The position numbers were made by a program, and so were the translations under genes. This document shows positions 36,834 to 44,669 of a stretch of 64,000 bases of DNA, piece by piece (the first letter of the stretch is position 1; each line of letters opens with the position of its first letter). The DNA is from Burkholderiales bacterium (GTDB lineage Bacteria; Pseudomonadota; Gammaproteobacteria; Burkholderiales; Nitrosomonadaceae): NCBI GenBank assembly GCA_024235795.1, contig JACKLR010000002.1, positions 868,001 to 932,000 of the forward strand, written 5' to 3'. The notes under the pieces are model-generated. The model made no database searches. It was not told the DNA's origin and saw only the letters and a list, made by a program, of their open reading frames with translations.

Positions 36834-38828
36834 ATGCGAATGTTTAATGCCCGCTTGGTAAGCTTTTTTTGTTCGCTTGCAATGGTTTTTTTTACCGGTG
36901 CGCTGCATTGGACGCCTTGGACAGCCAACGATAAAGCTCTAGTCATGCTGGTTTCATACGGTATTTTGTTCCTTGGGTTTATCGGTTCCTGGTTGAGCTT
37001 TCCTGACGGGTTAAGCACATCGCGAAAAATCGGGCTGATTTTAGCTATTTCACTTCTGGCACGCCTTGCGATGATGGGTGTGCCTGTTTCAGATGATGTT
37101 TACCGCTATTTGTGGGAGGGAAAAATCATTGCTGCAGGTGAAAGCCCGTATCAGTTTCCGGCTGACCATATTCATTATCATGAATACCAGGATGTTTACT
37201 GGGAACAGATGAATCATAAAGATAAGCTGACTGCATATCCGCCTCTGGCCGAACTTGTTTTTGCCGCAGTCAGCAGTATCGCCTATACGCCATGGGCGTT
37301 TAAGATTCTATTTATTGTCGTCGATTTATGTGTTATTGGCGTGTTGATGGCGCTGCTTGCACATTACGGAATGGATTTGCGCAATACGTTGTTGTATGCA
37401 TTAAATCCGTTGGCCTTGTTCGCCATAGCCGGTGAAGCCCATTTTGATGTGCTGCTGATTCTGGCGGTGATGTTGTCGGTATTATGTGCCGCAAAGGGGG
37501 TGTTTGCATGGGCCTGGGTTTGGCTGGGTATTGCAATCCAGATCAAGATTATTGCAATCGCGCTGGTTCCCTTTTACTTGTGGCATTGTCGATGGCGGTA
37601 TAGCTGGTTGCTGCTCATCCCGTTGACGGTGCCATCGGTTTACTTTCTTGAAACGCTGCCGGGGTTGTTTCAGGGGTTATGGGCTTTTGGTGGTACGAAT
37701 GCCTTTAACGGACCAATCCATGGCCCGATTAATTATTTATTATCTGGCGATATCGCCTGGGCTACGCGTGCGGTAATGATATTATTTGGCGTTGTAACAC
37801 TCTGGGTTATTTGGGCGGTGAAAATACCTGCCAGGGCAGCATATATATTAATTGCCGCGCTGGTATTGTGTTCACCGGTGGTGCATTACTGGTATGTGCT
37901 TTGGATCATGCCATTTGTCGCGCTTTATCCGGGTTTATCCTGGCTGGTATTGAGTTTTACCAGTGGCGCCTATTTTACTTCTGTTTACAGTGTAGAACGG
38001 GGAGATGACTGGTTTCTGCCGGTATGGGCAATGTGGGTGATGTGGTTGCCCTTTTTGTTGGTGCTGATTTATGAACTGCGGGTGGTATTGATGCGCAGAC
38101 TGCAACCGGTTACCACCTGGAAAAAACCAGAAACGCTGACAATTATCGTACCCACTCTTAATGAAGGCGAGTCAATTAAGCCCTGTTTGTTGGCACTGAG
38201 ATCTTTAAAGCCTCCGGCAAATGAAATTATTATTTGCGATGGCGGCTCAACCGATCAAACAGTTGCCATTGCAAGAGAAATGGATGTTCGCGTTGTACAC
38301 AGCGAAACAGGACGGGGTACCCAGATCAGGGCAGGGGTTGAAGCCGCGCGTTCGGACGCTGCGCTGGTGATTCACGCAGACTGTGTTTGTGATAACACTG
38401 TCAGTCAAAAAATCCTGAATGTACTGGAACAGAATCCGGATGTTGTTGGTGGAGCGATAGGGCAGCGTTTCAACGATACAGGTATACGGCTACTTGTTAT
38501 TGAGATGCTAAATGATGCCCGCGCAGCATGGGTTGGCGCAAGTTTCGGAGATCAGAGCCAGTTCTTCCGTATTGCAGCTGTAGATAAAATGGGCGGTTAC
38601 CCAGGTTATCCACTTATGGAAGATGTCGAACTCAGTCTGCGCATGAAGCGGCTTGGACGCGTTGTGCTTTTGGATTGCAGGATCCTGAATTCCGCCCGAC
38701 AATGGCGTCATGGTTTTTTTAAGCGTATTTGGCTGATTTTACACCTAGTGGCTGTATTTCGGATAAACCGACTATTTAATCGTGATGTAACGCATAAGTT
38801 GTATGCAACCTACTATAACCGGAGATAA
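36834..38828 (+). CDS. Fused polytopic mannosyltransferase-like / GT2 glycosyltransferase
   Basis: This 664-residue protein has two parts. Residues 1-420 hold about eleven membrane helices with LMMGVPVSDDVYRYLWEGK (an early Asp-rich loop typical of GT-C polyprenyl-phosphate sugar transferases such as GT87). Residues about 432-664 are a soluble GT2 domain: LTIIVPTLNEGESIKPCLLA, IICDGGSTDQTVAIA, and MEDVELSLRMKRLGRVVLLD, of the class often called 'rSAM/selenodomain-associated transferase 2'. The fusion could make a polyprenyl-linked sugar and pass it on. Follows the cellulose-synthase-like gene and probably forms an operon with it. Confidence 0.85.
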   Translation: MRMFNARLVSFFCSLAMVFFTGALHWTPWTANDKALVMLVSYGILFLGFIGSWLSFPDGLSTSRKIGLILAISLLARLAMMGVPVSDDVYRYLWEGKIIAAGESPYQFPADHIHYHEYQDVYWEQMNHKDKLTAYPPLAELVFAAVSSIAYTPWAFKILFIVVDLCVIGVLMALLAHYGMDLRNTLLYALNPLALFAIAGEAHFDVLLILAVMLSVLCAAKGVFAWAWVWLGIAIQIKIIAIALVPFYLWHCRWRYSWLLLIPLTVPSVYFLETLPGLFQGLWAFGGTNAFNGPIHGPINYLLSGDIAWATRAVMILFGVVTLWVIWAVKIPARAAYILIAALVLCSPVVHYWYVLWIMPFVALYPGLSWLVLSFTSGAYFTSVYSVERGDDWFLPVWAMWVMWLPFLLVLIYELRVVLMRRLQPVTTWKKPETLTIIVPTLNEGESIKPCLLALRSLKPPANEIIICDGGSTDQTVAIAREMDVRVVHSETGRGTQIRAGVEAARSDAALVIHADCVCDNTVSQKILNVLEQNPDVVGGAIGQRFNDTGIRLLVIEMLNDARAAWVGASFGDQSQFFRIAAVDKMGGYPGYPLMEDVELSLRMKRLGRVVLLDCRILNSARQWRHGFFKRIWLILHLVAVFRINRLFNRDVTHKLYATYYNRR

Positions 38829-39002
38829 TTATTGTCTTAGTTTGTCAATACGGCGATTATGCAAACTTATCAAATAAAGCGGGCTTGATATAAGATTTTG
38901 TTAACGGTTAACCCTACTAAATCAGCGTTTTTCAGGTTATAATCTCTCACTTTACCGAAATTGAGCATTGGCAACATATTGTAAATAAAGAAGTATTCAA
39001 TT

Positions 39003-39090
39003 GCCCGGGTGGTGAAATTGGTAGACACAAGGGACTTAAAATCCCTCGGACATTGCGTCCGTGCCGGTTCGACTCCGGCCCCGGGCACCA
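39003..39090 (+). tRNA. tRNA-Leu (UAA anticodon), CCA encoded
   Basis: Acceptor stem GCCCGGG pairs with CCCGGGC followed by A-CCA. The D-loop region reads TGGTAGACA, the anticodon arm AGGGA-CTTAAAA-TCCCT gives anticodon TAA. The long variable arm and T-arm (GGTTCGACTCC) are those of class II tRNA-Leu. The layout closely follows bacterial tRNA-Leu(UAA). No protein should be called on either strand across it. Confidence 0.97.
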
Positions 39091-39109
39091 ATAGATATAA
39101 TAACTTATT

Positions 39110-39134
39110 GAATAAAAATAACTTATTTTTATTC
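39110..39134 (+). terminator. AT-rich inverted repeat after tRNA-Leu
   Basis: GAATAAAAATA and TATTTTTATTC form a perfect 11-bp stem with a 3-base loop, 20 bases after the tRNA CCA end. It may act as a terminator or processing site; the stem is AT-rich, so terminator strength is doubtful. Confidence 0.5.
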
Positions 39135-39368
39135 CCAAAATTACTATACCAAAAACCATACCATTAAAATAATTACTGTAGTAGTTCTTTTGGTTCTTCT
39201 TTGCACAGAAAATGTGCAAAACGATATAACCTTTCATATGGGATTTATATAGCATTTCAAGATATACCCACCTCTACTTACACCGCATAAAAATTTAATG
39301 AAACAAACGGCCTCCAACGAATAGATTGCCCACTTTTGCCCGCCTCTACCTAATAGACCACAATCCAT

Positions 39369-39749
39369 TTACCCCCCCCTGTTTAATTGCGCGGTTTTCT
39401 TAGTTGCTTTCTTTGCTTCTGCTGGCATAACCGGTACTGGAGGAGCGTTACTTGCTATAGTCGAAGAGCTTTGGGTATCAGAGTCCGGAGACGGTGGAGG
39501 GCTGCCTGCACTATCTGGACTGTCTGATTGAGATAAAAAATCTGGTAGCGGTGGTGTAGTTCCATCCATAGCCTGCTGCATATGCATACCACCTGTTTCA
39601 AGTTCATCCATGGTTTCGGGCACGGGTGGTGAACTATTTGCCGCGACTGAATTGACGGCCTGATCGAGATTGGGTGCTCCTAAAACCTCACTTAAGGACC
39701 TAATGCCCTCCAGTGAGCTTGAAGATATACTTACTTTGAAAAATGTCAT
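39369..39749 (-). CDS. Pro/Ser-rich accessory protein, unknown
   Basis: A 126-residue protein with a GAGGA site before the ATG. The N-terminus (VSISSSSLEGIRSLSEVLGA) is followed by low-complexity Pro/Ser/Asp-rich sequence (TTPPLPDFLSQSDSPDSAGS) and a basic tail (EAKKATKKTAQLNRGG). I know of no family. The composition resembles a linker or a small secreted/regulatory protein. It lies in the accessory segment 3' of the tRNA and is on the same strand as the metalloprotease cluster, so co-transcription is plausible. Confidence 0.5.
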   Translation of the reverse strand: MTFFKVSISSSSLEGIRSLSEVLGAPNLDQAVNSVAANSSPPVPETMDELETGGMHMQQAMDGTTPPLPDFLSQSDSPDSAGSPPPSPDSDTQSSSTIASNAPPVPVMPAEAKKATKKTAQLNRGG

Positions 39750-39897
39750 GATTTAATCCTCGCAAACTTGTAATGCTAGGGCTGTATTGTCCTAACGATA
39801 TGAATCTGAATGAGTGATGGAAGTAACGAAACTGCTAGAGTTATATAGTTAACCCAAGATTTATTGGGTCGTTACCGCCATCTAAATCAAAGTCGCT

Positions 39898-40128
39898 TTA
39901 AGACATATAAACTGACTTAACCTCGTTTGATTCAATCAGCACATTTACCTTGCGTTGATCTGCAACAGCGGCCGTCAATATATCCAAAACATTGGTAACG
40001 CCATCAGACGAGGCGGCGTTAATTTTTAGCCAGCCAGTCATACCTGGAATATCACTAAAAATTACATGCGCCCACTTAGTATTAACGTGTGCTGATACAT
40101 ATCGTACTGTTTTTCCGTAGTGCCACAT
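39898..40128 (-). CDS. Stand-alone copy of the M6 protease C-terminal domain
   Basis: The 76-residue protein has a strong AGGAGG site. Its sequence is a close paralogue of the last 73 residues of the protease encoded upstream: KTVRYVSAHVNTKWAHVIFS and SSDGVTNVLDILTAAVADQR align with KKVRYTSGHTNTKWAHAIIE and SSDGVTNVLNILDAANANDR, and both end VYMS/TYMS. A separate copy of an accessory domain could bind the enzyme, block it, or share its ligand. After the TAA the frame stays open for 18 more codons (SDFDLDGGNDPINLGLTI), perhaps a lost extension. Confidence 0.8.
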   Translation of the reverse strand: MWHYGKTVRYVSAHVNTKWAHVIFSDIPGMTGWLKINAASSDGVTNVLDILTAAVADQRKVNVLIESNEVKSVYMS

Positions 40129-40165
40129 AATTTATTCCTCCTGGTTGTTAAAAGTTACGTTTTAC

Positions 40166-41917
40166 TTAAGACATGTAAGTCGAATAAATTTTTCCGTCAG
40201 TGCCGTAATAAACATTTACGCGTCGATCGTTTGCATTCGCTGCGTCAAGTATGTTTAATACGTTAGTGACGCCATCACTTGAGTTTGCGGCTATTTGCCT
40301 CCAGCCCGATACATCTTCAATGATGGCGTGGGCCCACTTAGTGTTTGTATGACCGCTGGTATATCTAACCTTCTTGTTAAAAATCCATCCCGCCAAACCC
40401 GAAGCCTTGAATGTCATGGTATTTCCCGAAGCTGATATTTGAGAAATATTTAGACCAGAGTTGCTGCCATCCCACCAATGAGCATCAGGGCTGGTGCTAT
40501 CTGAAAACTGGGTATTATTTGTGGCACTATATAAATCTTCGCCGTCGCCCCTATTAGTGTTGTTTTCCAGATCAAAGCGATTATCAGCCTGCATGATTGA
40601 GCACTCATAGTGCATAGCTGTCGTCATCTGTTCGTTGCTGTTATTGCCTGTTTCGTCGATATGCCATATAGCCAAGCCAGAATCGGGCAAGAACGCATCC
40701 CGCCCGGTTGCTTGTCGGTTTTCAATAATAAAGTATTCGGTAGCATTTTTTGAATGAATATAAAAATTGTTACTCCTCGCAACTAGACTTGCATTCATTC
40801 CCGCAGTGATGGTAGTGAGGCTGGCAGCCCAACCTGCCTCATTTTTCAAATATGCTCCGACATGGACTGGGTTTCTATCATTTCCGCCATTGCACATTAA
40901 GCAATAATGACCTACACCTGATGACTCACCGCCGTAGTCATATAAATCGGGAAAATTACATATCATGTGCCCATTTTCATGACAGAAAGTTCTTAAAGTT
41001 AAGCTACTACCCATGTTGGTGATTTGGTAATCAAAGAACTTCTTGCCGCCGCCAACGTCATAACTAGAGCCTAAGCTCCACTGATGCGGCCATAGACCCT
41101 CAGACCAGTTATTTACGCGTCCGCCAACATAAAATACATTTAGTGCATAAATGAAGCCGCCATCATCGCTAGTAAGTTGGTCAAAATTAAAACCTCTAGA
41201 AGCAAGGTCATCCAATGCTTCTTCAATTAGCTCTCTCGCTCGTGTTCCAAAAGAAATTGAAGGATCGGTGTAATAATCACGGTTATTAGAAGCTGTGTAG
41301 TATTCCGTTATCACGTTGGTATAAGTGAGCCTACCCAGAGAGTTTTCGTGAAAGTAATCGCGTACAGAACCATTATTACCAAAGCCTGAGTACCCTGGCT
41401 TGTTACAAAAGTCATCGACTTCTTGTACTGAGATGGAGCTGGCAACATCTGGAAACTTAATTAAAATACATAGCCCTTTGTAATTACCAACCGTTGGAGC
41501 CGCAGCAGGGATCAAGCCAGTTCCCATGGCCGCTTCGGCTCTGGCTGTAGGTGTAATACCCGCTAGCGCTGCCTTTTTCTGGTTACGACGCACTTTCCAG
41601 CGTGCAGGCTGTCCTTGAAGCATAGCTGCATTTTGCGCATTCTGCTTGGCTTGTTCCTTACGAATTTTAATGTGAGGTCGAATCCCTAAATTTTGCGGAT
41701 CTACCTCTTCGATTTTGCCTTTAACTGGTAATAACTCGCTTTTGTCGCTTGATAAATGCGCGTAGGTATAAAAACCAGTTTGGGGGTCTTTAACCACGGT
41801 GTAGCCATCGAGCGTTTCGAACGTAGCGTAATATTGATTGCCGGTACCCTTAACTTCAATGGTGCTGCCATCTGGGTTAGTGAACGTGAATTGTTCATCA
41901 ATGAACGGCGCTGTCAT
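40166..41917 (-). CDS. M6-type (immune inhibitor A-like) metalloprotease
   Basis: A 583-residue protein with a zinc-binding CHENGHMICNFPDLYDYGG segment (HExxH followed by Asp) of the M6 peptidase family; LAIWHIDETGNNSNEQM is the conserved C-terminal-side segment. Upstream of the catalytic domain is a prodomain-like region (FTNPDGSTIEVKGTGNQYYA to VDPQNLGIRPHIK). The C-terminal 75 residues form an extra domain also present as a separate gene. There is no signal peptide (MTAPFIDEQFTF), unusual for this family, which suggests non-classical export or cytoplasmic action. It is oriented with the small accessory genes downstream. Confidence 0.85.
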   Translation of the reverse strand: MTAPFIDEQFTFTNPDGSTIEVKGTGNQYYATFETLDGYTVVKDPQTGFYTYAHLSSDKSELLPVKGKIEEVDPQNLGIRPHIKIRKEQAKQNAQNAAMLQGQPARWKVRRNQKKAALAGITPTARAEAAMGTGLIPAAAPTVGNYKGLCILIKFPDVASSISVQEVDDFCNKPGYSGFGNNGSVRDYFHENSLGRLTYTNVITEYYTASNNRDYYTDPSISFGTRARELIEEALDDLASRGFNFDQLTSDDGGFIYALNVFYVGGRVNNWSEGLWPHQWSLGSSYDVGGGKKFFDYQITNMGSSLTLRTFCHENGHMICNFPDLYDYGGESSGVGHYCLMCNGGNDRNPVHVGAYLKNEAGWAASLTTITAGMNASLVARSNNFYIHSKNATEYFIIENRQATGRDAFLPDSGLAIWHIDETGNNSNEQMTTAMHYECSIMQADNRFDLENNTNRGDGEDLYSATNNTQFSDSTSPDAHWWDGSNSGLNISQISASGNTMTFKASGLAGWIFNKKVRYTSGHTNTKWAHAIIEDVSGWRQIAANSSDGVTNVLNILDAANANDRRVNVYYGTDGKIYSTYMS

Positions 41918-42181
41918 GATGTTGCCTCCTTCTGTTGCTAAAAATAATGATTAGCAATCAGTTTGCAGGCAATGACGCAATACTTCTGTGAGAAAAAACA
42001 CAACGTTTATAGATTTTGTCAATCGGCATGTAAAACTTACCAAAATTTGGGGTAAATCGGCGTTGAAAAGTTTCCACTAAATTTCGCGGTGTGGCGACAT
42101 GCTACGGTAATCGTAAATAATAGAAAGTAATCCGGTTTTTTCCTGATTTCTGATTACAACTGGAATTAAACAGCACAATAT

Positions 42182-42685
42182 TCAACGCCTTGCCATGCTT
42201 GTCGAATTTACTATTAGCTCCCCAGTACGCTTAGCTTCCCAATACCCATCTCGAATTTCTTTTACCATATTTTTACCGATCAATACATTTCGAGAGACGA
42301 CTAAACCATCACATATAAGGTAATTTTCAAATGGAACAATGGCAGTTTCTATGTAACAAAACTCAGGGAGAAACTCTTCAAGCGGTGTCGTTAAAGCAGC
42401 GACTTGGTAATAAATGCCACTTTCGGTATCTTGTAGAACATAGCCGTTCCGGTATTTTTTAAGGTAAACAAAATTAGTACATATTGCTGATCTTAAAGAT
42501 TCGATAAACTGTTTACCTACAAGCTCATTACAATTTTTATCAATATCTTCTATGCACTCGTAGATTTTAGTTCTTAATGCAACATACTTCTCGATTCCTG
42601 AGGGCACAGTCTTGCCATTAAGATATGTCATGATACTTTTGTATTTTTCTAGAAACGTATCTGCCTGTTCTTTACAAATCAACAT
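42182..42685 (-). CDS. Unknown accessory protein, partner of HUH gene
   Basis: This 167-residue protein starts 24 bases after the stop of the HUH gene on the same strand. It is mixed helical and beta, with LRSAICTNFVYLKKYRNGYV, AIVPFENYLICDGLVVSRNV and GYWEAKRTGELIVNS. The 'PFxxxxICDGLVVS' segment resembles a widespread uncharacterised domain (PF-x-RIVYDGLL type) that I associate with SEC-C neighbours, but the assignment is weak. No signal or membrane segment. Confidence 0.5.
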   Translation of the reverse strand: MLICKEQADTFLEKYKSIMTYLNGKTVPSGIEKYVALRTKIYECIEDIDKNCNELVGKQFIESLRSAICTNFVYLKKYRNGYVLQDTESGIYYQVAALTTPLEEFLPEFCYIETAIVPFENYLICDGLVVSRNVLIGKNMVKEIRDGYWEAKRTGELIVNSTSMARR

Positions 42686-42709
42686 ATTTTGATCTCAAAA
42701 TTACATAAC

Positions 42710-43324
42710 TTAACCAATTGTTTCGCAGAAATACGATTTCTCAAATATTACCTTCTTGTTGCCAAATAAGTCAGGGAATTCATTTTTGATGCCAGAATTC
42801 AGATGTTCGATAACATTATTTATCATTTCATCGACAGAATAAACTGGTGTTGTATTTATGAGGAGATGTATATGGTCGTAATCTACACTTAAGAGGTTTA
42901 CTTTACTGTCATACTTATCTCCTGCATTTTGGAATATAGAGAAATTTTCACTTAGTTCACCGACAATACTCTCAAGCAAGTTTTCACGATTTGTTGTAAC
43001 AAGACAGACATGAAAATTCAAATTACATATCATTTGATCAGGGTTTGATTTCAGTTGCTGAACGGCATAAGCTTTTAGCCATTTATGACGTTCGGTTAGT
43101 TCTTTATCATTATCACTATTTGGAACAGCTTCAAAAATTTCCTTATTTCCACCAACGATTGATATATTCGGTTTAAAAGCAAAACATTTAACTTCATTGC
43201 TATTATGAATAGCTCGAGTTAAATCACATAGAATATTTTCTTGAAATCCATATTTCTGGCAGAACGAACAATTACCAGAAATTATAGCGTTATAATACTT
43301 GAAGCATTTATTACAATTAACCAT
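42710..43324 (-). CDS. Zinc-ribbon plus HUH (IS200-TnpA-like) protein lacking catalytic Tyr
   Basis: A 204-residue protein. Residues 4-25 carry a zinc-ribbon-like CNKCFKYYNA and CSFCQKYG (two CxxC pairs). Residues about 120-204 match the Y1/IS200 transposase fold: NLLSVDYDHIHLLINTTPVY with the HUH motif HIH, SVDEMINNVIEHLNSGI and KVIFEKSYFCETIG. The protein stops at this point, whereas TnpA proteins go on to the helix with the catalytic tyrosine (as in ...KQYIE). It therefore lacks the nucleophile and is either truncated or domesticated. Two residues in HUH could still bind metal. The downstream partner gene suggests a joint role. Confidence 0.6.
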   Translation of the reverse strand: MVNCNKCFKYYNAIISGNCSFCQKYGFQENILCDLTRAIHNSNEVKCFAFKPNISIVGGNKEIFEAVPNSDNDKELTERHKWLKAYAVQQLKSNPDQMICNLNFHVCLVTTNRENLLESIVGELSENFSIFQNAGDKYDSKVNLLSVDYDHIHLLINTTPVYSVDEMINNVIEHLNSGIKNEFPDLFGNKKVIFEKSYFCETIG

Positions 43325-43445
43325 CTGATTCTCAATCGTTTATAGCTCACGTTATAGCAAATGGTAGTACATTTAAGGTGATGTTTAGTGCGATTGCGCG
43401 ATCTTGAGCTCCGAGTTCTTCCGTGAATATATATCCATAAACAAT

Positions 43446-43478
43446 AAAAAAGCCAGATCATTTGTGATCTGGCTTTTA
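43446..43478. terminator. Strong bidirectional rho-independent terminator hairpin
   Basis: AGCCAGATCA at 43451-43460 and TGATCTGGCT at 43465-43474 form a perfect 10-bp stem with a TTTG loop. It is flanked by AAAAA on the left and TTTT on the right, so it can terminate in both directions. It lies after the decayed minus-strand gene and upstream of the HUH gene. Confidence 0.85.
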
Positions 43479-43484
43479 TAAAGC

Positions 43485-43712
43485 TCAGTAATCGTATAAC
43501 GGCTTGAATTCAGGCTCAGGCAAATCCATAAAAATATCCCCGCTAAGCCCTCACAATATTCGTTCCCATTCTTCAAATATGCTAAAAATTTGGTGTGACA
43601 ACGCTATGCCTTGGTGCACCATCCCAGACTTTCAAAAGTCTAATATCATACCAAACCAGTTGTATTTAAGTGGTTTTTTAAAAACTGTTTGTCTCAGGAA
43701 ATCGCATAACAT
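43485..43712 (-). pseudogene. Possible decayed small gene on minus strand
   Basis: On the minus strand, a frame of 75 codons is broken by two TGA codons (after MILDF and ERIL) and ends at 43485, right before a strong terminator. Pieces read like protein: MLCDFLRQTVFKKPLKYNW, HQIFSIFEEWERIL, GLSGDIFMDLPEPEFKPLYD. I cannot name the family. The terminator placement supports a former gene; chance is possible. Confidence 0.3.
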
Positions 43713-43784
43713 CTTTTGTCATGCCATCAATTTGTTGGTACTTTTGGTGGTATCTTTTGCTATCAGCAAGTGAGGTACCATCAA

Positions 43785-43937
43785 ATGTTGACAAATACTG
43801 CACTACGTCAGGCTAAACCGAAGGACAATCCCTACAAGCTGGGTGACAGTGGCGGATTGTATTTGTTGATCAAACCGAACGGCAAATATTGGTGAATGGA
43901 TTACCGCTTTGCTGGTAAACGAAAAACTTTAGCTATG
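43785..43937 (+). pseudogene. Phage-type tyrosine integrase N-terminal fragment (broken)
   Basis: Starts MLTNTALRQAKPKDNPYKL, then GDSGGLYLLIKPNGKYW, a TGA, and in frame MDYRFAGKRKTLA. This matches the N-terminal (DUF4102-like) arm-binding domain of P4-type integrases, in which KYWRMxYRFxGKxKTLALG is typical, so the TGA replaces an Arg codon (CGA to TGA). The catalytic domain is missing; IS21 sequence follows directly. Confidence 0.85.
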
Positions 43938-44259
43938 AGATGTTCATGCCGTTGGCACATCTGCCTGGCCACACACAGGTCGTCTTTGGCGAAGTTGATG
44001 GCTACATTGGCGGCAAGCTGGTGCGGTTTCATTATTTTTGTCTTAATCTGCCGCAATCGATTCTGTATGACAGCACCAGGCTCGCTGTAGCCAAAATCCT
44101 AGGCGGTGGCAAGCGCAAACGGACTAAGGCATTCAGTGAACTGCAAAGTCACTGTCTGTTTGAAGACAAATTTGGATGTCCCGGCCGCGGCAATGATAAG
44201 GGCAATGTCAAAGGCATGATTGGTTTCAGCCGCCGGCACTTTATGGTGCCATTATCAGT
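43938..44259 (+). mobile_element. IS21-family IstA transposase remnant with internal deletion
   Basis: The ORF 43940-44344 reads PLAHLPGHTQVVFGEVDGY, then VRFHYFCLNLPQSILYDSTR, KILGGGKRKRTKAFSELQSH, GRGNDKGNVKGMIGFSRRHF and MVPLSV. These are successive parts of the IstA catalytic region, but about 30 residues between FHYFCxxLP and QSILYDxTxLAVAKIL are missing. N- and C-termini are gone and there is no IstB. The piece is fused to the integrase fossil. Confidence 0.85.
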
Positions 44260-44429
44260 GTTTCAAGTAAATCAATCAACACACCGGCAATTTTGCTGGT
44301 TGCCATCAACTATTCGAGTACGAGGCGACAGTGATCACCGGTAGCATCGGTAAGCTAGGAAATAAAGAAGCTCGTGTTATATTTTGTACAATAGCTTGAA
44401 ATAGCAGGTAAAACATTGATTCCTCGCGC

Positions 44430-44457
44430 TTTGGATTGCGGTAATTATGCGTATAAT
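44430..44457 (+). promoter_or_regulatory. Possible sigma-70 promoter of a small transcript
   Basis: TATAAT at 44452-44457 is a perfect -10 box; TTTGGA at 44430-44435 (16-base spacer) is a weak -35. A terminator follows about 60 bases downstream. Confidence 0.4.
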
Positions 44458-44463
44458 GGAACC

Positions 44464-44543
44464 ATGCAGAAGATTCTCCCTCCCTTGGAATCTACTGCTT
44501 ATCTCTCCTATTGTAAGCACCTCTATATTGAGGTGCTTTTTTT
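44464..44543 (+). ncRNA. Candidate small RNA
   Basis: The 325 bases between the IS21 fossil and the PD40 gene contain no convincing gene but hold a perfect -10 box and, about 60 bases later, a hairpin with a run of seven Ts. A transcript of about 80 bases is thus defined. A 35-codon ORF starting at 44464 crosses the terminator and is unlikely. I recognise no known RNA family. Confidence 0.35.
44515..44543 (+). terminator. Rho-independent terminator
   Basis: AAGCACCTC (44515-44523) and GAGGTGCTT (44530-44538) form a 9-bp stem with loop TATATT, followed by a T-run to 44543. Confidence 0.8.
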
Positions 44544-44669
44544 ATCTGCGGGTTTGCTGATTTGTTCGTAACAACCAGTTGTGATTAAAGTCGCCTTAAA
44601 TTTTCAATAAGGATTTGCTCGCTCAATACCCATTTTTGAAACGATTTAAAGCGGACAGTCATTTGATAT

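Noticed and set aside
38870..39091. Minus-strand ORF across tRNA-Leu, with 'PGAGVEPARTQCPRDFKSL'-like sequence
   Set aside because: It is the antisense of the tRNA gene, a known cause of false protein calls.
43504..43773. 89-residue + ORF upstream of the integrase fossil
   Set aside because: No ribosome site or family features; the decayed minus-strand gene explains the coding-like composition better, though neither is certain.
39003..44345. CRISPR array or tRNA 3'-end att repeat in the accessory segment
   Set aside because: No regularly spaced repeats and no second copy of the tRNA 3' end were found by eye in the segment.
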